Part shown: positions 9,306-19,105 of the stretch, one piece after another
Position numbering within the stretch: the stretch's first letter is position 1
Layout of the letters: every line of letters starts with the position of its first letter
Notes under the pieces: model-generated
Databases searched by the model: none
Seen by the model: the letters and a program-made list of their open reading frames with translations, nothing else
What the model was told of the DNA's origin: nothing
Translations under genes and position numbers: made by a program
From: Bacteroidota bacterium
Lineage (GTDB): Bacteria > Bacteroidota > Bacteroidia > 2-12-FULL-35-15
Length of the DNA: 64,000 nucleotides
Direction: 5' to 3'
Assembly (NCBI GenBank): GCA_023251805.1
Contig: JAHEYB010000006.1
Location: forward strand, 19,448 to 83,447

Positions 9306-10208
9306 ATGAAGAACATCGCAGTAATCGGATCAGGAACTATGGGCAACGGAATTGCTCACACCTTCGCACAATTTGGCTACAACGTGGCATTAATTGATAT
9401 TTCACAACCTGCGTTGGATAAGGCAATGGCGACCATTGCGAAGAACTTAGACCGCATTGTAGCTAAAGGCACCATTACGGAGGCGGATAAAGCAGCAACG
9501 CTCAAAAACATTACAACATACACCGCTGTTGCAGATGGCGTAAAAAGCGCTGATTTAGTTGTAGAAGCCGCTACCGAAAATGTAGAAATCAAATTAAATA
9601 TTTTTAGAGAATTAGATAAACTTTGTCCTCCAAATACCATTTTAGCAAGTAATACTTCTTCTATTTCCATTACAAAGATTGGAGCGGTTACAAAGCGAGC
9701 CGATAAAGTAATTGGAATGCATTTCATGAATCCAGTTCCTGTAATGAAGTTGGTGGAAGTAATTCGTGGCTACTCTACTTCTGATGAGGTGTGCAGCCTT
9801 ATTATGGAAACTTCAAAAAAATTAAATAAAGTTCCTACAGAAGTAAACGATTACCCAGGATTTGTAGCAAACAAAATATTAATGCCAATGATTAACGAAG
9901 CGATTATCACACTTCACGAAGGCACTGCTGGTGTTGAAGAAATTGATACCGTTATGAAATTGGGAATGGCGCATCCAATGGGTCCATTGCAATTAGCCGA
10001 TTTTATTGGATTAGATGTTTGTCTTTCTATCCTAAAAGTTTTGCAAGATGGTTACGGCAATCCAAAATATGCACCTTGCCCATTGTTAGTAAACATGGTA
10101 ACAGCAGGACATTTAGGAGTGAAATCCGGACAAGGTTTTTATTCCTGGGGACATGGCACTAAAGATTTAATTGTAGCGGATGGATTTAAGAAGAAGGTGA
10201 TGGCTTAA
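9306..10208 (+). CDS. 3-hydroxybutyryl-CoA dehydrogenase
   Basis: MKNIAVIGSGTMGNGIAHTFAQ, ASNTSSISITKIGA, GMHFMNPVPVMKLVEVI, GFVANKILMPMINEA. Confidence 0.93.
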   Translation: MKNIAVIGSGTMGNGIAHTFAQFGYNVALIDISQPALDKAMATIAKNLDRIVAKGTITEADKAATLKNITTYTAVADGVKSADLVVEAATENVEIKLNIFRELDKLCPPNTILASNTSSISITKIGAVTKRADKVIGMHFMNPVPVMKLVEVIRGYSTSDEVCSLIMETSKKLNKVPTEVNDYPGFVANKILMPMINEAIITLHEGTAGVEEIDTVMKLGMAHPMGPLQLADFIGLDVCLSILKVLQDGYGNPKYAPCPLLVNMVTAGHLGVKSGQGFYSWGHGTKDLIVADGFKKKVMA

Positions 10209-10218
10209 AAATTTCAGG

Positions 10219-10238
10219 CCTGCCTACCGGCAGGCAGG
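10219..10238. repeat. 20-bp palindromic element CCTGCCTACCGGCAGGCAGG (copy 1)
   Basis: Identical 20-mer at 57221-57240. Confidence 0.9.
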
Positions 10239-10279
10239 TTTCAAATTAAAAGAGTTTCGATTACGGAGCTCTTTTTTAT

Positions 10280-11185
10280 TCAATCCATTTTAATAAATTT
10301 ACTAGAAATAATAACTCCATTTATATTTTCAATAGAAACAAAGTAAATTCCGTTTTTAAATGTAGAAACGTCAATGCTTGATTTTCCTTCTACACATGTT
10401 GATTTATAAATCTGCTTCCCAATTGCAGAATATATGCAACAATAAAACTGCTGATTAGATTTTTTTGTAAAAAAGTCAAATTCTAATGTACTTACAATTG
10501 GATTTTTTATCAATTTAAAATTGTTTTCTTTTTTTGATTCCTCAGTGATTCCTGTACCATAAGCACAAGCGCCATATACCTGAATACTATTTTCTATATA
10601 GCAATCCAAACTATATTCAAAATTCCCTACAAAACACCATGGCTCATCCCAGGTTCCAACAATACTTCCAATTCCTTCTATCCAAACATCTTTTTGTCCA
10701 GCAGAGTATCCAAGATGGATCTGTCTTCTATATGACCCACTAACTAAAATACTATCAACCAGCAAAACAGGAAAACAATAATATCCGCAGGGCTGGCTAT
10801 ACGGATAAAAACAAAAAGTGTCGCCAAGATTTAGCCCAAAATCGTATTTGAGAATATCTATTGAATCATTTGGATATCTGCACCAAACCTTTTTTAATGT
10901 GTCCTCTCTATATGAGCCCAAATAGTTTGCAGTAGTAATGTTAAAAGCAGATTCTGTGCCAGTCCAGTTACCGTAAAATTTTGAATAAGTGAGTCCATCA
11001 ATGATAGTATCACCATATAGACCATAATAAGTTGATGAGGATGTTGAAGGGAGAGGAAAAGCGGGAAATTGATAGCCAACCGAATTCCAGATCGCACTAT
11101 CGCTACTTGTTGGAAATGGAAAATATGTTTGGGAAAGTAAATTAAGACTAAAAAATAATCCTACTAGAAGTGAAATTTTTTTCAT
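10280..11185 (-). CDS. Secreted protein with T9SS type-A-like C-terminal sorting domain
   Basis: Signal peptide MKKISLLVGLFFSLNLLSQ; C-terminus FKLIKNPIVSTLEFDF...YSAIGKQIYKS...STFKNGIYFVSIE. Confidence 0.75.
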   Translation of the reverse strand: MKKISLLVGLFFSLNLLSQTYFPFPTSSDSAIWNSVGYQFPAFPLPSTSSSTYYGLYGDTIIDGLTYSKFYGNWTGTESAFNITTANYLGSYREDTLKKVWCRYPNDSIDILKYDFGLNLGDTFCFYPYSQPCGYYCFPVLLVDSILVSGSYRRQIHLGYSAGQKDVWIEGIGSIVGTWDEPWCFVGNFEYSLDCYIENSIQVYGACAYGTGITEESKKENNFKLIKNPIVSTLEFDFFTKKSNQQFYCCIYSAIGKQIYKSTCVEGKSSIDVSTFKNGIYFVSIENINGVIISSKFIKMD

Positions 11186-11196
11186 GAGAATATTTC

Positions 11197-11814
11197 CTAA
11201 AACTGCCCATCCTCAATCATCCTAATTGCCATCTCAATGTTTTTTTCATCGCCATCGGCATCATAGTCGGATTTTAGGCTGGAGTTAAAAACAAGTGCTA
11301 CACCTTGCCACATCGCAGCGGAAAAAGAACCTCTCATGCATTTCACCACATCGTAAGTCGTTCTTCCCGTTTCTCTATCAATTAGTTTTATTAAGATTCG
11401 TCCTTGTGTAACAGTTAAATTTTTCAATTCATCCCCAAACTCATCTTTCAATTGCTTTTCAGCCAACTTGGTGAATGCTTTTCTATCTCTTTCATTGGGC
11501 ATTGTTGCTAATACTCTGTCGTACTCTTTAATTTTAACAGACGCTAAAATCGCATAAGGATAAACCTTTTTCACATTGTATTTTAATCTGTCCCAAGCTG
11601 CTTTTTGTCGGTATGTTTTAAAAGTACGATCAGCAGAGCATGTTACAACAGCTAATTTTCCGTAAGGAATGGTATCGCCTTGGTAAAAAACAGTTTCCAC
11701 TAATATTCCTTTTAAGTCGGGAACTGCTGCTTTTGGGTTAGAAGGAGTTTGAGCCATTCCTGAAAAGGAAATGACTAAAAAAGATAAGAATACTATAACT
11801 ATTCTTGTTGCCAT
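11197..11814 (-). CDS. DUF4294-family protein
   Basis: RLKYNVKKVYPYAILASVKIKEYDRVLATMPNERDRKAFTKLAEKQLKDEFGDELKNLTVTQGRILIKLIDRETG is typical of this Bacteroidota family. Confidence 0.75.
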   Translation of the reverse strand: MATRIVIVFLSFLVISFSGMAQTPSNPKAAVPDLKGILVETVFYQGDTIPYGKLAVVTCSADRTFKTYRQKAAWDRLKYNVKKVYPYAILASVKIKEYDRVLATMPNERDRKAFTKLAEKQLKDEFGDELKNLTVTQGRILIKLIDRETGRTTYDVVKCMRGSFSAAMWQGVALVFNSSLKSDYDADGDEKNIEMAIRMIEDGQF

Positions 11815-12014
11815 TTGGCGGTATTTACTAGTATAACGTGTTGGTTAGCTAAAAGTTGCTTGCTTATTGTAAATATTTGTTAACTATTCCTTGGGCTTCG
11901 TAAAAATCAACACCTCGATTAAGCTCAGTGTCACGTTTATAAAAAATCTCTGCGGTCCTCTGCGCCTTCTCCGCGGTCGGAGTTTATCCTGAGCGGAGTC
12001 GAAGGACGGTTAAA

Positions 12015-13490
12015 CTATCGATTATTTTTCCATTTGGAAACAGACTTTCCTTCTTCTGAAACTACATTCTGTGCTTTCGCTGAACCCATCAACTTAGCGC
12101 CAAACAATGCCGCTACAATAGCTTCATCCTCTTTCGTCTCCGAAAGCATCTCAGGAGAATAATGATGTTTGATAAAGTGTGTATCAAAATTTCCTGAGGT
12201 GAATGCTTTGTGCTTCAATACAAATTTACAAAAACTAAGGGTTGTTTCAACTCCTGTTATTTGATAATCATCAATGGCTCTAATCATGCGACTAATCGCC
12301 TCTTCCCTATCTTTTCCAAACGTTACTAATTTTGCAATCATAGGATCGTAATAAATTGGAATGTCCATTCCTTCTTCAAAACCATCATCTACACGTACTC
12401 CTAGCCCTTGCGGACGCTTATACGTTACTAATTTTCCGATATCGGGTAAAAAATTATTCGTTGGATCTTCAGCATACACACGTACTTCTACGCTATGTCC
12501 GTTTATTTTTAAATCTTCTTGTTTAAACGATAATTTTTCTCCGCGCGCTACTTTGATTTGTTCTTTTACTAAATCTAGTCCGGTTATCATTTCTGTAACA
12601 GGATGTTCCACTTGCAAACGGGTGTTCATCTCTAGGAAATAGAAATTTTTATTTTCATCCAATAGAAACTCTACAGTTCCTGCTCCCACATAATCACATG
12701 CTTTACCAACATTCACAGCACATTCGCCCATCGCTTTTCGAATTTCAGGAGTTAAAACCGAAGACGGTGCTTCTTCAATCACTTTCTGGTGGCGTCTTTG
12801 AATGGAACATTCCCGTTCAAATAAATAGACAATATTTCCATGTGTATCACCTAAAATTTGAATTTCGATGTGACGCGGACCGGCCACATACCGTTCGATA
12901 AATACAGAACCATCGCCAAAAGCAGACGTAGCTTCACTTACCGCCAAGTTCATTTGTTCCTCAAACTCTTCAATATTTTCTACAATGCGCATTCCTTTTC
13001 CTCCGCCTCCGGCACTTGCTTTAATCAATAAAGGGAAACCTGTTGCCAATGCCACTTCTTTTCCTTCTTTCACTGAAGTGATTGCACCTTCGGAACCGGG
13101 AACCATCGGAATTTTATATTTTTTTGCTGCTGCTTTCGCAGATAACTTATCACCCATCATGTTCATTGCTTCAGGAGAAGGGCCAATAAACGTGATACCG
13201 GCTTTTTTTACTTTTGCAGCAAAGTCAGCATTTTCAGAAAGAAAACCATAACCCGGATGAATGCCTTGTACTTTCAACTGTTTACAAACTTCAATAATTT
13301 TATCGCCCAGCAAATAAGATTGATTGGAAGGTGGTGGACCAATGCACACCGCCTCATCAGCATACTTCACAAAAGGTGCATTTCTATCCGCTTCGGAATA
13401 AATAGCAACGGTTTGAATACCCATTTCTCTGCAGGAACGCATTACACGCAATGCAATCTCTCCTCTGTTGGCTACTAATATTTTGTTCAT
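12015..13490 (-). CDS. accC: Acetyl/acyl-CoA carboxylase biotin carboxylase subunit
   Basis: MNKILVANRGEIALRVMRSCREMGI, IHPGYGFLSENADFA, KASAGGGGKGMRIV, FLEMNTRLQVEHPVTEMITGLDLV. Confidence 0.93.
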   Translation of the reverse strand: MNKILVANRGEIALRVMRSCREMGIQTVAIYSEADRNAPFVKYADEAVCIGPPPSNQSYLLGDKIIEVCKQLKVQGIHPGYGFLSENADFAAKVKKAGITFIGPSPEAMNMMGDKLSAKAAAKKYKIPMVPGSEGAITSVKEGKEVALATGFPLLIKASAGGGGKGMRIVENIEEFEEQMNLAVSEATSAFGDGSVFIERYVAGPRHIEIQILGDTHGNIVYLFERECSIQRRHQKVIEEAPSSVLTPEIRKAMGECAVNVGKACDYVGAGTVEFLLDENKNFYFLEMNTRLQVEHPVTEMITGLDLVKEQIKVARGEKLSFKQEDLKINGHSVEVRVYAEDPTNNFLPDIGKLVTYKRPQGLGVRVDDGFEEGMDIPIYYDPMIAKLVTFGKDREEAISRMIRAIDDYQITGVETTLSFCKFVLKHKAFTSGNFDTHFIKHHYSPEMLSETKEDEAIVAALFGAKLMGSAKAQNVVSEEGKSVSKWKNNR

Positions 13491-13654
13491 AAAATGTTGA
13501 TTAATAAATGAATGCTTTCCCTGTCAAAAAAATATATTTGTGAAAGGTCAATCCGCTTCATTTGAAGCTGTACAAACCTAGTAAAAAAAGTTTTTATCGT
13601 GCTTGAATATTTGAACTCAATATCAACAAAATGATTATCCCAAAATAAACTATT

Positions 13655-16066
13655 ATGCTTAAAAAAACAACACTTCTTATTCTTATTGCCTTCTTATCTA
13701 TCAATAGTTTCGGACAGAAAAAGGGTTCAAAACCTGCCTCCTCTTCACCCGACTTTAACACAAAAGAAGCAGAAGTGGAACTAATAAAAGCGTTGAACAA
13801 AGTGCGACTTGAAAACAAGCTCGATACCATTGAGTTTCATCCCGTTTTAGCCCAAGCTGCTGCTATTCAAAGTGCCGATATGGCTAAAAATGGAAAAGCC
13901 GTGCTTGAAAATAGCAAAGGCAAGTATAAAACTACTGCTAAAAGAGTAACTGCTGTTGGTGGAACCAACAAAGCACAAGAATTGGTATTGGGAACTAGCA
14001 TTGCAAAAGGAAAAACTTCCATGACCCCTAAAGAGCTTGCTGATGCGGCTTTTTACAAATGGCGCGTAGGGAAACTAAATCAAGCGGTCATTAAAAATCC
14101 TGATTTTGTGTATGCGAGTCCTTCTGTTACCCTTGACGAATCTGGAAAAAAGGCTTATATCTCCATTGTATTTGGAAGTTTCAACTCTTTCAACACTGGG
14201 GCTGATAAGAAAAAAGAATTACCTGTTCCCTACTCTTCCAAAACTAAAAAGTTAAAAGAGCCGGAGGATAGAAGTTGCAATGCCTGCAAGAAATTTAAAG
14301 ATTGGGATGGCTTAGCAGCGGGTTTGTATGTGGAAAACAATAAAATCTATATCAGATATGCCAACCTAAAAGCACTTTCAAAATTCATTCGCAAATCAGG
14401 CGATGGATTGGCTGTGGATATTGTTCAGCGCGCGCAATACGACAATCCGGATTATAACATTGTGGATAATAACCTCATTTCAAAAGGAGTGTTATTAAAA
14501 ACTGTTACCATGAGCAAACTCTATAGCAAAAACAGAGTGAAAGCGGTAAAAAAGGGTAACAGAGTGGTTAAAGCCACCAAGCTGGATGTACAATTAGGTG
14601 AACTACCAAAAAAGATAACCGGTCCGTATGAGTTGAATTTACTCATTGTTCAAGATGGAAAATTGTGTAAAGTAATTATGCCTTCTAAAATTGAAGCAGG
14701 CGACCAAGAATCCAATTCCCCTTTGAGTATGTTATTGATGCCCGATAGCGCTGCTTATTTTAAACCACCTTTTGAACCAACAACAGAATCTACGTTGCTA
14801 ACATTTACTGTTCCCTTTGAAAAAAACAAATCGGATTACAAAGAAGTTGATATGGAACCATTTTTAACTGCTTTGCAAGAACCCGATTTTTTAATTGAAG
14901 GATTATATATTACTGCCTACTCTTCTATTGAAGGAGATGCAAAAGCAAATGAGAAATTACAAAAGAAACGTGCTGAAAGTATTGTAAAAGCATTAGCTAA
15001 AATGCAAAAGGCAGGTGTTGTTACAAATGTAAAAACCACTGACTCTTGGAATTTATTTCAAATGGAAGCAGAAGATGGCAAGTATGATTATTTAACTAAA
15101 ATGACCAAAGAAAAAGCGATAGCAGAAATTAATGGAAAAGGATTATCAGCAGAGCTAGAGCCTATGTTGGGCAAAGAGCGTTTTGGACAAATTATTATGG
15201 ATGTTACCTATGACATTACCGGAATTAAGGAAGAGAAATTTTCGGTGAGTAAATTTAATCAAGCAATGAAAAAGAATGATTTGAAACAGTGTTTGAAAAT
15301 TCAATATTACATTGGAAAACAAATGCGTCTTCAAAAATATTCTGCTGAAGCACCGGCAAAAATGAATATTCCTTTCGATGTAAAAAATTCGGGATTGCTT
15401 AACAATCAAGTGGTATTGCATTACATGTATAACAACAATGTTGCAACGGAAGAAGATTATGTTGAAATGAAAAAATTGGCAACACTTGACCCTACAAATA
15501 ATTACATCATATTTAATAACATATTTTGTGCTGTTTCACTCGATAGTACTATTGGTGATGCAAAAGCACAAAACGAAATGCAGAAGCGCATTGATGCGAT
15601 GTACAAAACAGATGTTCCTAAAAAATATGTGGACGCTTTAAACATTGAATGGCAATTTAGAATTATTGAATCCATGGATTCGGCTGAGAATAGTGAGTTG
15701 GTGACACAAGCATGTATCGAAAAAATAAAACAATTCTACAACATCAAAGAATCTTCTTGGCAAAACAATCTAAAACTAGCGTATGTATTTGCTCGCTTTA
15801 AGGATTATAAATTTGCGGCAAGTTTGTTAGCACCATTTATTGCTACAGAAAGCGTGAACGAAAATGTATTGTTCGCTTATGCATCCATTTGTGCAAAAAT
15901 GCCTGAACTATATAAATCCAGAACATTTGTATTAGCATTGCAAAAAGCAGAAGAAAAGAATCACGACCGCTACTGCAAATTATTTGGAGCTCCGAATATA
16001 ACTTTTCAGGTATTTGATAATCCTTTCGTTAAAGCCGATTACAAAAAAGCAGCATGCAGCAAATAG
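13655..16066 (+). CDS. CAP/SCP-domain protein with OmpA-like segment
   Basis: Signal peptide MLKKTTLLILIAFLSINSFGQ; N-terminal ELIKALNKVRLENKLDTIEFHPVLAQAAAIQSADMAKNGK (CAP-like); later LYITAYSSIEGDAKANEKLQKKRAESIVKAL (OmpA-like). Confidence 0.7.
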   Translation: MLKKTTLLILIAFLSINSFGQKKGSKPASSSPDFNTKEAEVELIKALNKVRLENKLDTIEFHPVLAQAAAIQSADMAKNGKAVLENSKGKYKTTAKRVTAVGGTNKAQELVLGTSIAKGKTSMTPKELADAAFYKWRVGKLNQAVIKNPDFVYASPSVTLDESGKKAYISIVFGSFNSFNTGADKKKELPVPYSSKTKKLKEPEDRSCNACKKFKDWDGLAAGLYVENNKIYIRYANLKALSKFIRKSGDGLAVDIVQRAQYDNPDYNIVDNNLISKGVLLKTVTMSKLYSKNRVKAVKKGNRVVKATKLDVQLGELPKKITGPYELNLLIVQDGKLCKVIMPSKIEAGDQESNSPLSMLLMPDSAAYFKPPFEPTTESTLLTFTVPFEKNKSDYKEVDMEPFLTALQEPDFLIEGLYITAYSSIEGDAKANEKLQKKRAESIVKALAKMQKAGVVTNVKTTDSWNLFQMEAEDGKYDYLTKMTKEKAIAEINGKGLSAELEPMLGKERFGQIIMDVTYDITGIKEEKFSVSKFNQAMKKNDLKQCLKIQYYIGKQMRLQKYSAEAPAKMNIPFDVKNSGLLNNQVVLHYMYNNNVATEEDYVEMKKLATLDPTNNYIIFNNIFCAVSLDSTIGDAKAQNEMQKRIDAMYKTDVPKKYVDALNIEWQFRIIESMDSAENSELVTQACIEKIKQFYNIKESSWQNNLKLAYVFARFKDYKFAASLLAPFIATESVNENVLFAYASICAKMPELYKSRTFVLALQKAEEKNHDRYCKLFGAPNITFQVFDNPFVKADYKKAACSK

Positions 16067-16284
16067 TGAATCAACCCGATTCGCAATTGTTATTGCTGTT
16101 GGTAACAATGAGAATGCCTTTTGGCAAATACAAGAATACTATTTTGTGCGACTTACCCGTTTTCTATTTGGAATGGTTTCAGCGCAAAGGTTTCCCTGAT
16201 GGAAAATTGGGTATACTTTTACAAACCATGTATGAAATAAAACTAAACGGTTTGGAAGGCTTGTTGAAACCTTTGAAAAAGTAA
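16054..16284 (+). CDS. DUF3820-family protein
   Basis: MRMPFGKYKNTILCDLPVFYLEWFQRKGFPDGKLGILLQTMYEIKLNGLE; overlaps the upstream gene by 13 bp. Confidence 0.85.
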   Translation: MQQIVNQPDSQLLLLLVTMRMPFGKYKNTILCDLPVFYLEWFQRKGFPDGKLGILLQTMYEIKLNGLEGLLKPLKK

Positions 16285-16347
16285 CTCTTTGCGCAAAGCA
16301 GATTGCTTCGTTTAGGAAACGAAAATTATTGTTTATCAAAAAATCGT

Positions 16348-16355
16348 TAATTTTG
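16348..16355 (+). promoter_or_regulatory. Bacteroidota-type -7 box TAATTTTG
   Basis: TAnnTTTG match ending 4 nt before ATG 16360. Confidence 0.45.
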
Positions 16356-16359
16356 AAGA

Positions 16360-17271
16360 ATGAATAAATTTATCAAACTATTATTTCTGATTCTTATTTT
16401 GAATTCAACAAAGTTGTTTGCTCAAGAAACAACAGAGGCTGGATCAACTGAAAACAATGGAAAACAACGACCATTTAAACTTGGTTTATACATCGGTTCC
16501 TACTTTGCAAATAAATATACTGCAGGAGTATATGATGGATATGGTTTTGATATTGATGGCTTAAGAATTACCGATTTTGATAAAAGCTGGATGCACGAAA
16601 AAATTATCAATCAATATGGAGGAGGATATGGACAACCCGACCAAATTGCATTGGCACTTGGAGTTAATAGTTCGGCTGATTGGTTTTTTACAAAAGAAGA
16701 TATGCCTATTAATATGCATTACACTCCTTCCTTTTTATTGGGATTGCAATGCCGTTATTCTGTAGATGATAAAAATGCCATTTCATTAAATTTGAATGTT
16801 GCGAAACTAAAAATTGCCGGAAATTTTACAATGAGCACTCGTCCACCAACCGGATCCACACAAATCAACAATAGCATTCAAACATTTGGAATACAAGGTG
16901 GTGAACAGCGGTTAATGATACAAGTTGGCTATAACAGAATTATAGGAGACAATGAAAAAGCAAACTTTTTTGTGGAAGGCGGACTAAACATGACCTATTC
17001 ACAATTCGATAAAAATGAAATCTTAATTAATAATCTACGAATTGATTTGTTGGAATTTTATGATTATCAAGGAGTGCAGTCGGGCTACACTAAACTTCCA
17101 AAAGGTATGGGTTTTGGAGCTTATGCAGGAGGCGGATTAAATATCACTATGAGTGAAAAATTTACTGTTCAGTTGTTGTACAGTCCGTCCTACGAAGGAA
17201 TTAAAATTGGAAACAATCCCCAATTAAAATGGCAACATTCAATTGGATTGAGAGCTTACTACAATTTCTAA
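16360..17271 (+). CDS. Outer-membrane beta-barrel protein
   Basis: Signal peptide (MNKFIKLLFLILILNSTKLFAQ) and barrel-like alternating pattern ending in GLRAYYNF. Confidence 0.7.
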   Translation: MNKFIKLLFLILILNSTKLFAQETTEAGSTENNGKQRPFKLGLYIGSYFANKYTAGVYDGYGFDIDGLRITDFDKSWMHEKIINQYGGGYGQPDQIALALGVNSSADWFFTKEDMPINMHYTPSFLLGLQCRYSVDDKNAISLNLNVAKLKIAGNFTMSTRPPTGSTQINNSIQTFGIQGGEQRLMIQVGYNRIIGDNEKANFFVEGGLNMTYSQFDKNEILINNLRIDLLEFYDYQGVQSGYTKLPKGMGFGAYAGGGLNITMSEKFTVQLLYSPSYEGIKIGNNPQLKWQHSIGLRAYYNF

Positions 17272-18020
17272 AGTTTTGCCAAATATTTTTTTGATTTCAC
17301 TTTAAAGAATTCATCTTCAATCATAAAATCTTTTCTGGAAGGAAGTTTCACAGCAAGTTCAAAATAAATTTTAGCTATTTTTTTTTCATTATTTTCATAC
17401 AATGCTTCTGCATAATAAAAATTAGCGCCCACATCTGTTGGGAAATATACAAGCGCATGTTTCATCACTTTTACTGCATATTCTTTATCCGGCCATGTTA
17501 AAATCAATGGAATGTATGGCGTTTTATAATTTAATCCAGCATCAAACTTCCAACCTCCCCCATTATTATACATCGAATCGGTTGCAATCAACATTTTGGT
17601 ATGATACAATAATTTCGTCATCACACCATCATCCAAACTTTTCATGACTCCATTTATTTCAGCAGAGAGCGCAATTGCGGATGTAAGTTCAAAACGAATT
17701 TTGCCATCTTTCGGAAATTTTTTTACCAAATCGTTTCCTAATGCAATTGTTTTGGAATAGGCCGCAATTTTGTCCTTATCGCTTATAGCCACAAATCGTC
17801 CTTTAAAGTTATAGCATTGCAAACAATATCCACCGGCAACTTGCACATTTTTATTTTGTTTTAACAAACCATCAAAAATTGCTATGGCCTTGTCGATGTT
17901 GATAGCATTTGCCTGCAAGCCAACTGCATTTTCGGAGCGAGCATTAAAATAATTAATCCCTGTTTGCAAATCATCAGGAGAAAAAAAAGCAACCAGTACA
18001 ATTAATAATTGATGCGCCAT
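17268..18020 (-). CDS. Secreted hypothetical protein, TPR-like
   Basis: Signal-like start; repeat-like helices (DVGANFYYAEALYENNEKKIAKIYFELAVKLPSRKDF). Confidence 0.55.
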   Translation of the reverse strand: MAHQLLIVLVAFFSPDDLQTGINYFNARSENAVGLQANAINIDKAIAIFDGLLKQNKNVQVAGGYCLQCYNFKGRFVAISDKDKIAAYSKTIALGNDLVKKFPKDGKIRFELTSAIALSAEINGVMKSLDDGVMTKLLYHTKMLIATDSMYNNGGGWKFDAGLNYKTPYIPLILTWPDKEYAVKVMKHALVYFPTDVGANFYYAEALYENNEKKIAKIYFELAVKLPSRKDFMIEDEFFKVKSKKYLAKL

Positions 18021-18189
18021 AAAACAGATTTTAATCGTAAGCTAAAATAAGAAAAATGGAGGATTAACAGACGATTATAAGTGTTTGACCAAATGAATTT
18101 GAATTTCACCGAAATTCTTAAACAAATGAGAATAAACTGAGTAGACAATAGTGTGTAATAGCTAACATTCATCATTAAAACCAATCAAA

Positions 18190-19101
18190 ATGAACCAGCA
18201 CCTAAACGTTTTCTTGGCAACAGACTATTCCGAAGCTGTTATGAATGCAGAACGATATGCCTTTGGATTTGCAAAAGAAACACAGTCCTCTCTAACTGTT
18301 CTGCATGTGTATGAATTGCCTTTTAGTTTGCCCTTAGAACTAGAAGAACGTGTAAAAGCATTGGAAAGATTGAAAAAGTATGAAACGCAAAAATTAAAAA
18401 CACATTGCGATATGATTTTACGTTCCTTAAATATCAAAATACAAGATATTAAATTGGAATACATTGCATTGAAAGGTTCTATTGGGAAGGAAATTCGAAA
18501 AGAAGCAGAACACAGTCACCCTGATTTGATTATTACAGGAACTCACGGAACTTCCAATAGCTTATCGCTTTTTCAAAAAAGTCATACTTGGGACATTATA
18601 AAAAAATCAAATGTTCCCATCTTAGCGATTCCACAAAATGCATTGTTTAAAAATATTAAAAAGATTGTTTTTGCAACAGAATATCGTGAAGGAGAAATCC
18701 CCGGCATACAATCTATTGTAAAGATGGCTGCTCGCTTTGGTGCGAAATTGGTTGTAGTTCACATTAGCAATCATATGTTAGAAAAGGAGTTTGAATTAAT
18801 GGTATATCAGCGTTTCAATTCAGATGTACGCGACAAAGTTTCGTATGAAAATCTAAGCTTTCGCATCGTATACGCAGATGATATCGTTAAAGGATTAAAC
18901 GACTATTGCTTTTCTTCAAGCGCTGATTGGATAGCAATGTCGCATGCACAACCGTTTTTTTTCGAAACTATGTTAATCCCGGAAAAAAGTATCACTAAGG
19001 AAATGAGCTTAAAAACTCACATACCACTGCTTTGCATTCCCGATTTTTATGAAACAAATTTAGATAAACCAGATCAAGAGATGTCATACGTTAAAAAGTA
19101 G
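18190..19101 (+). CDS. Universal stress protein (tandem UspA)
   Basis: NVFLATDYSEAVMNAERYAFGFAKE, DLIITGTHGTSNSL, second Usp half from 18660. Confidence 0.85.
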   Translation: MNQHLNVFLATDYSEAVMNAERYAFGFAKETQSSLTVLHVYELPFSLPLELEERVKALERLKKYETQKLKTHCDMILRSLNIKIQDIKLEYIALKGSIGKEIRKEAEHSHPDLIITGTHGTSNSLSLFQKSHTWDIIKKSNVPILAIPQNALFKNIKKIVFATEYREGEIPGIQSIVKMAARFGAKLVVVHISNHMLEKEFELMVYQRFNSDVRDKVSYENLSFRIVYADDIVKGLNDYCFSSSADWIAMSHAQPFFFETMLIPEKSITKEMSLKTHIPLLCIPDFYETNLDKPDQEMSYVKK

Positions 19102-19105
19102 TACA

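Noticed and set aside
9377-9727. 116-aa minus ORF
   Set aside because: Antisense to the strongly supported hydroxybutyryl-CoA dehydrogenase; no start context or recognisable family.
12015-13490. accC without a neighbouring accB as an anomaly
   Set aside because: Acyl-CoA carboxylase subunits are often scattered in Bacteroidota and accB may lie outside the window.
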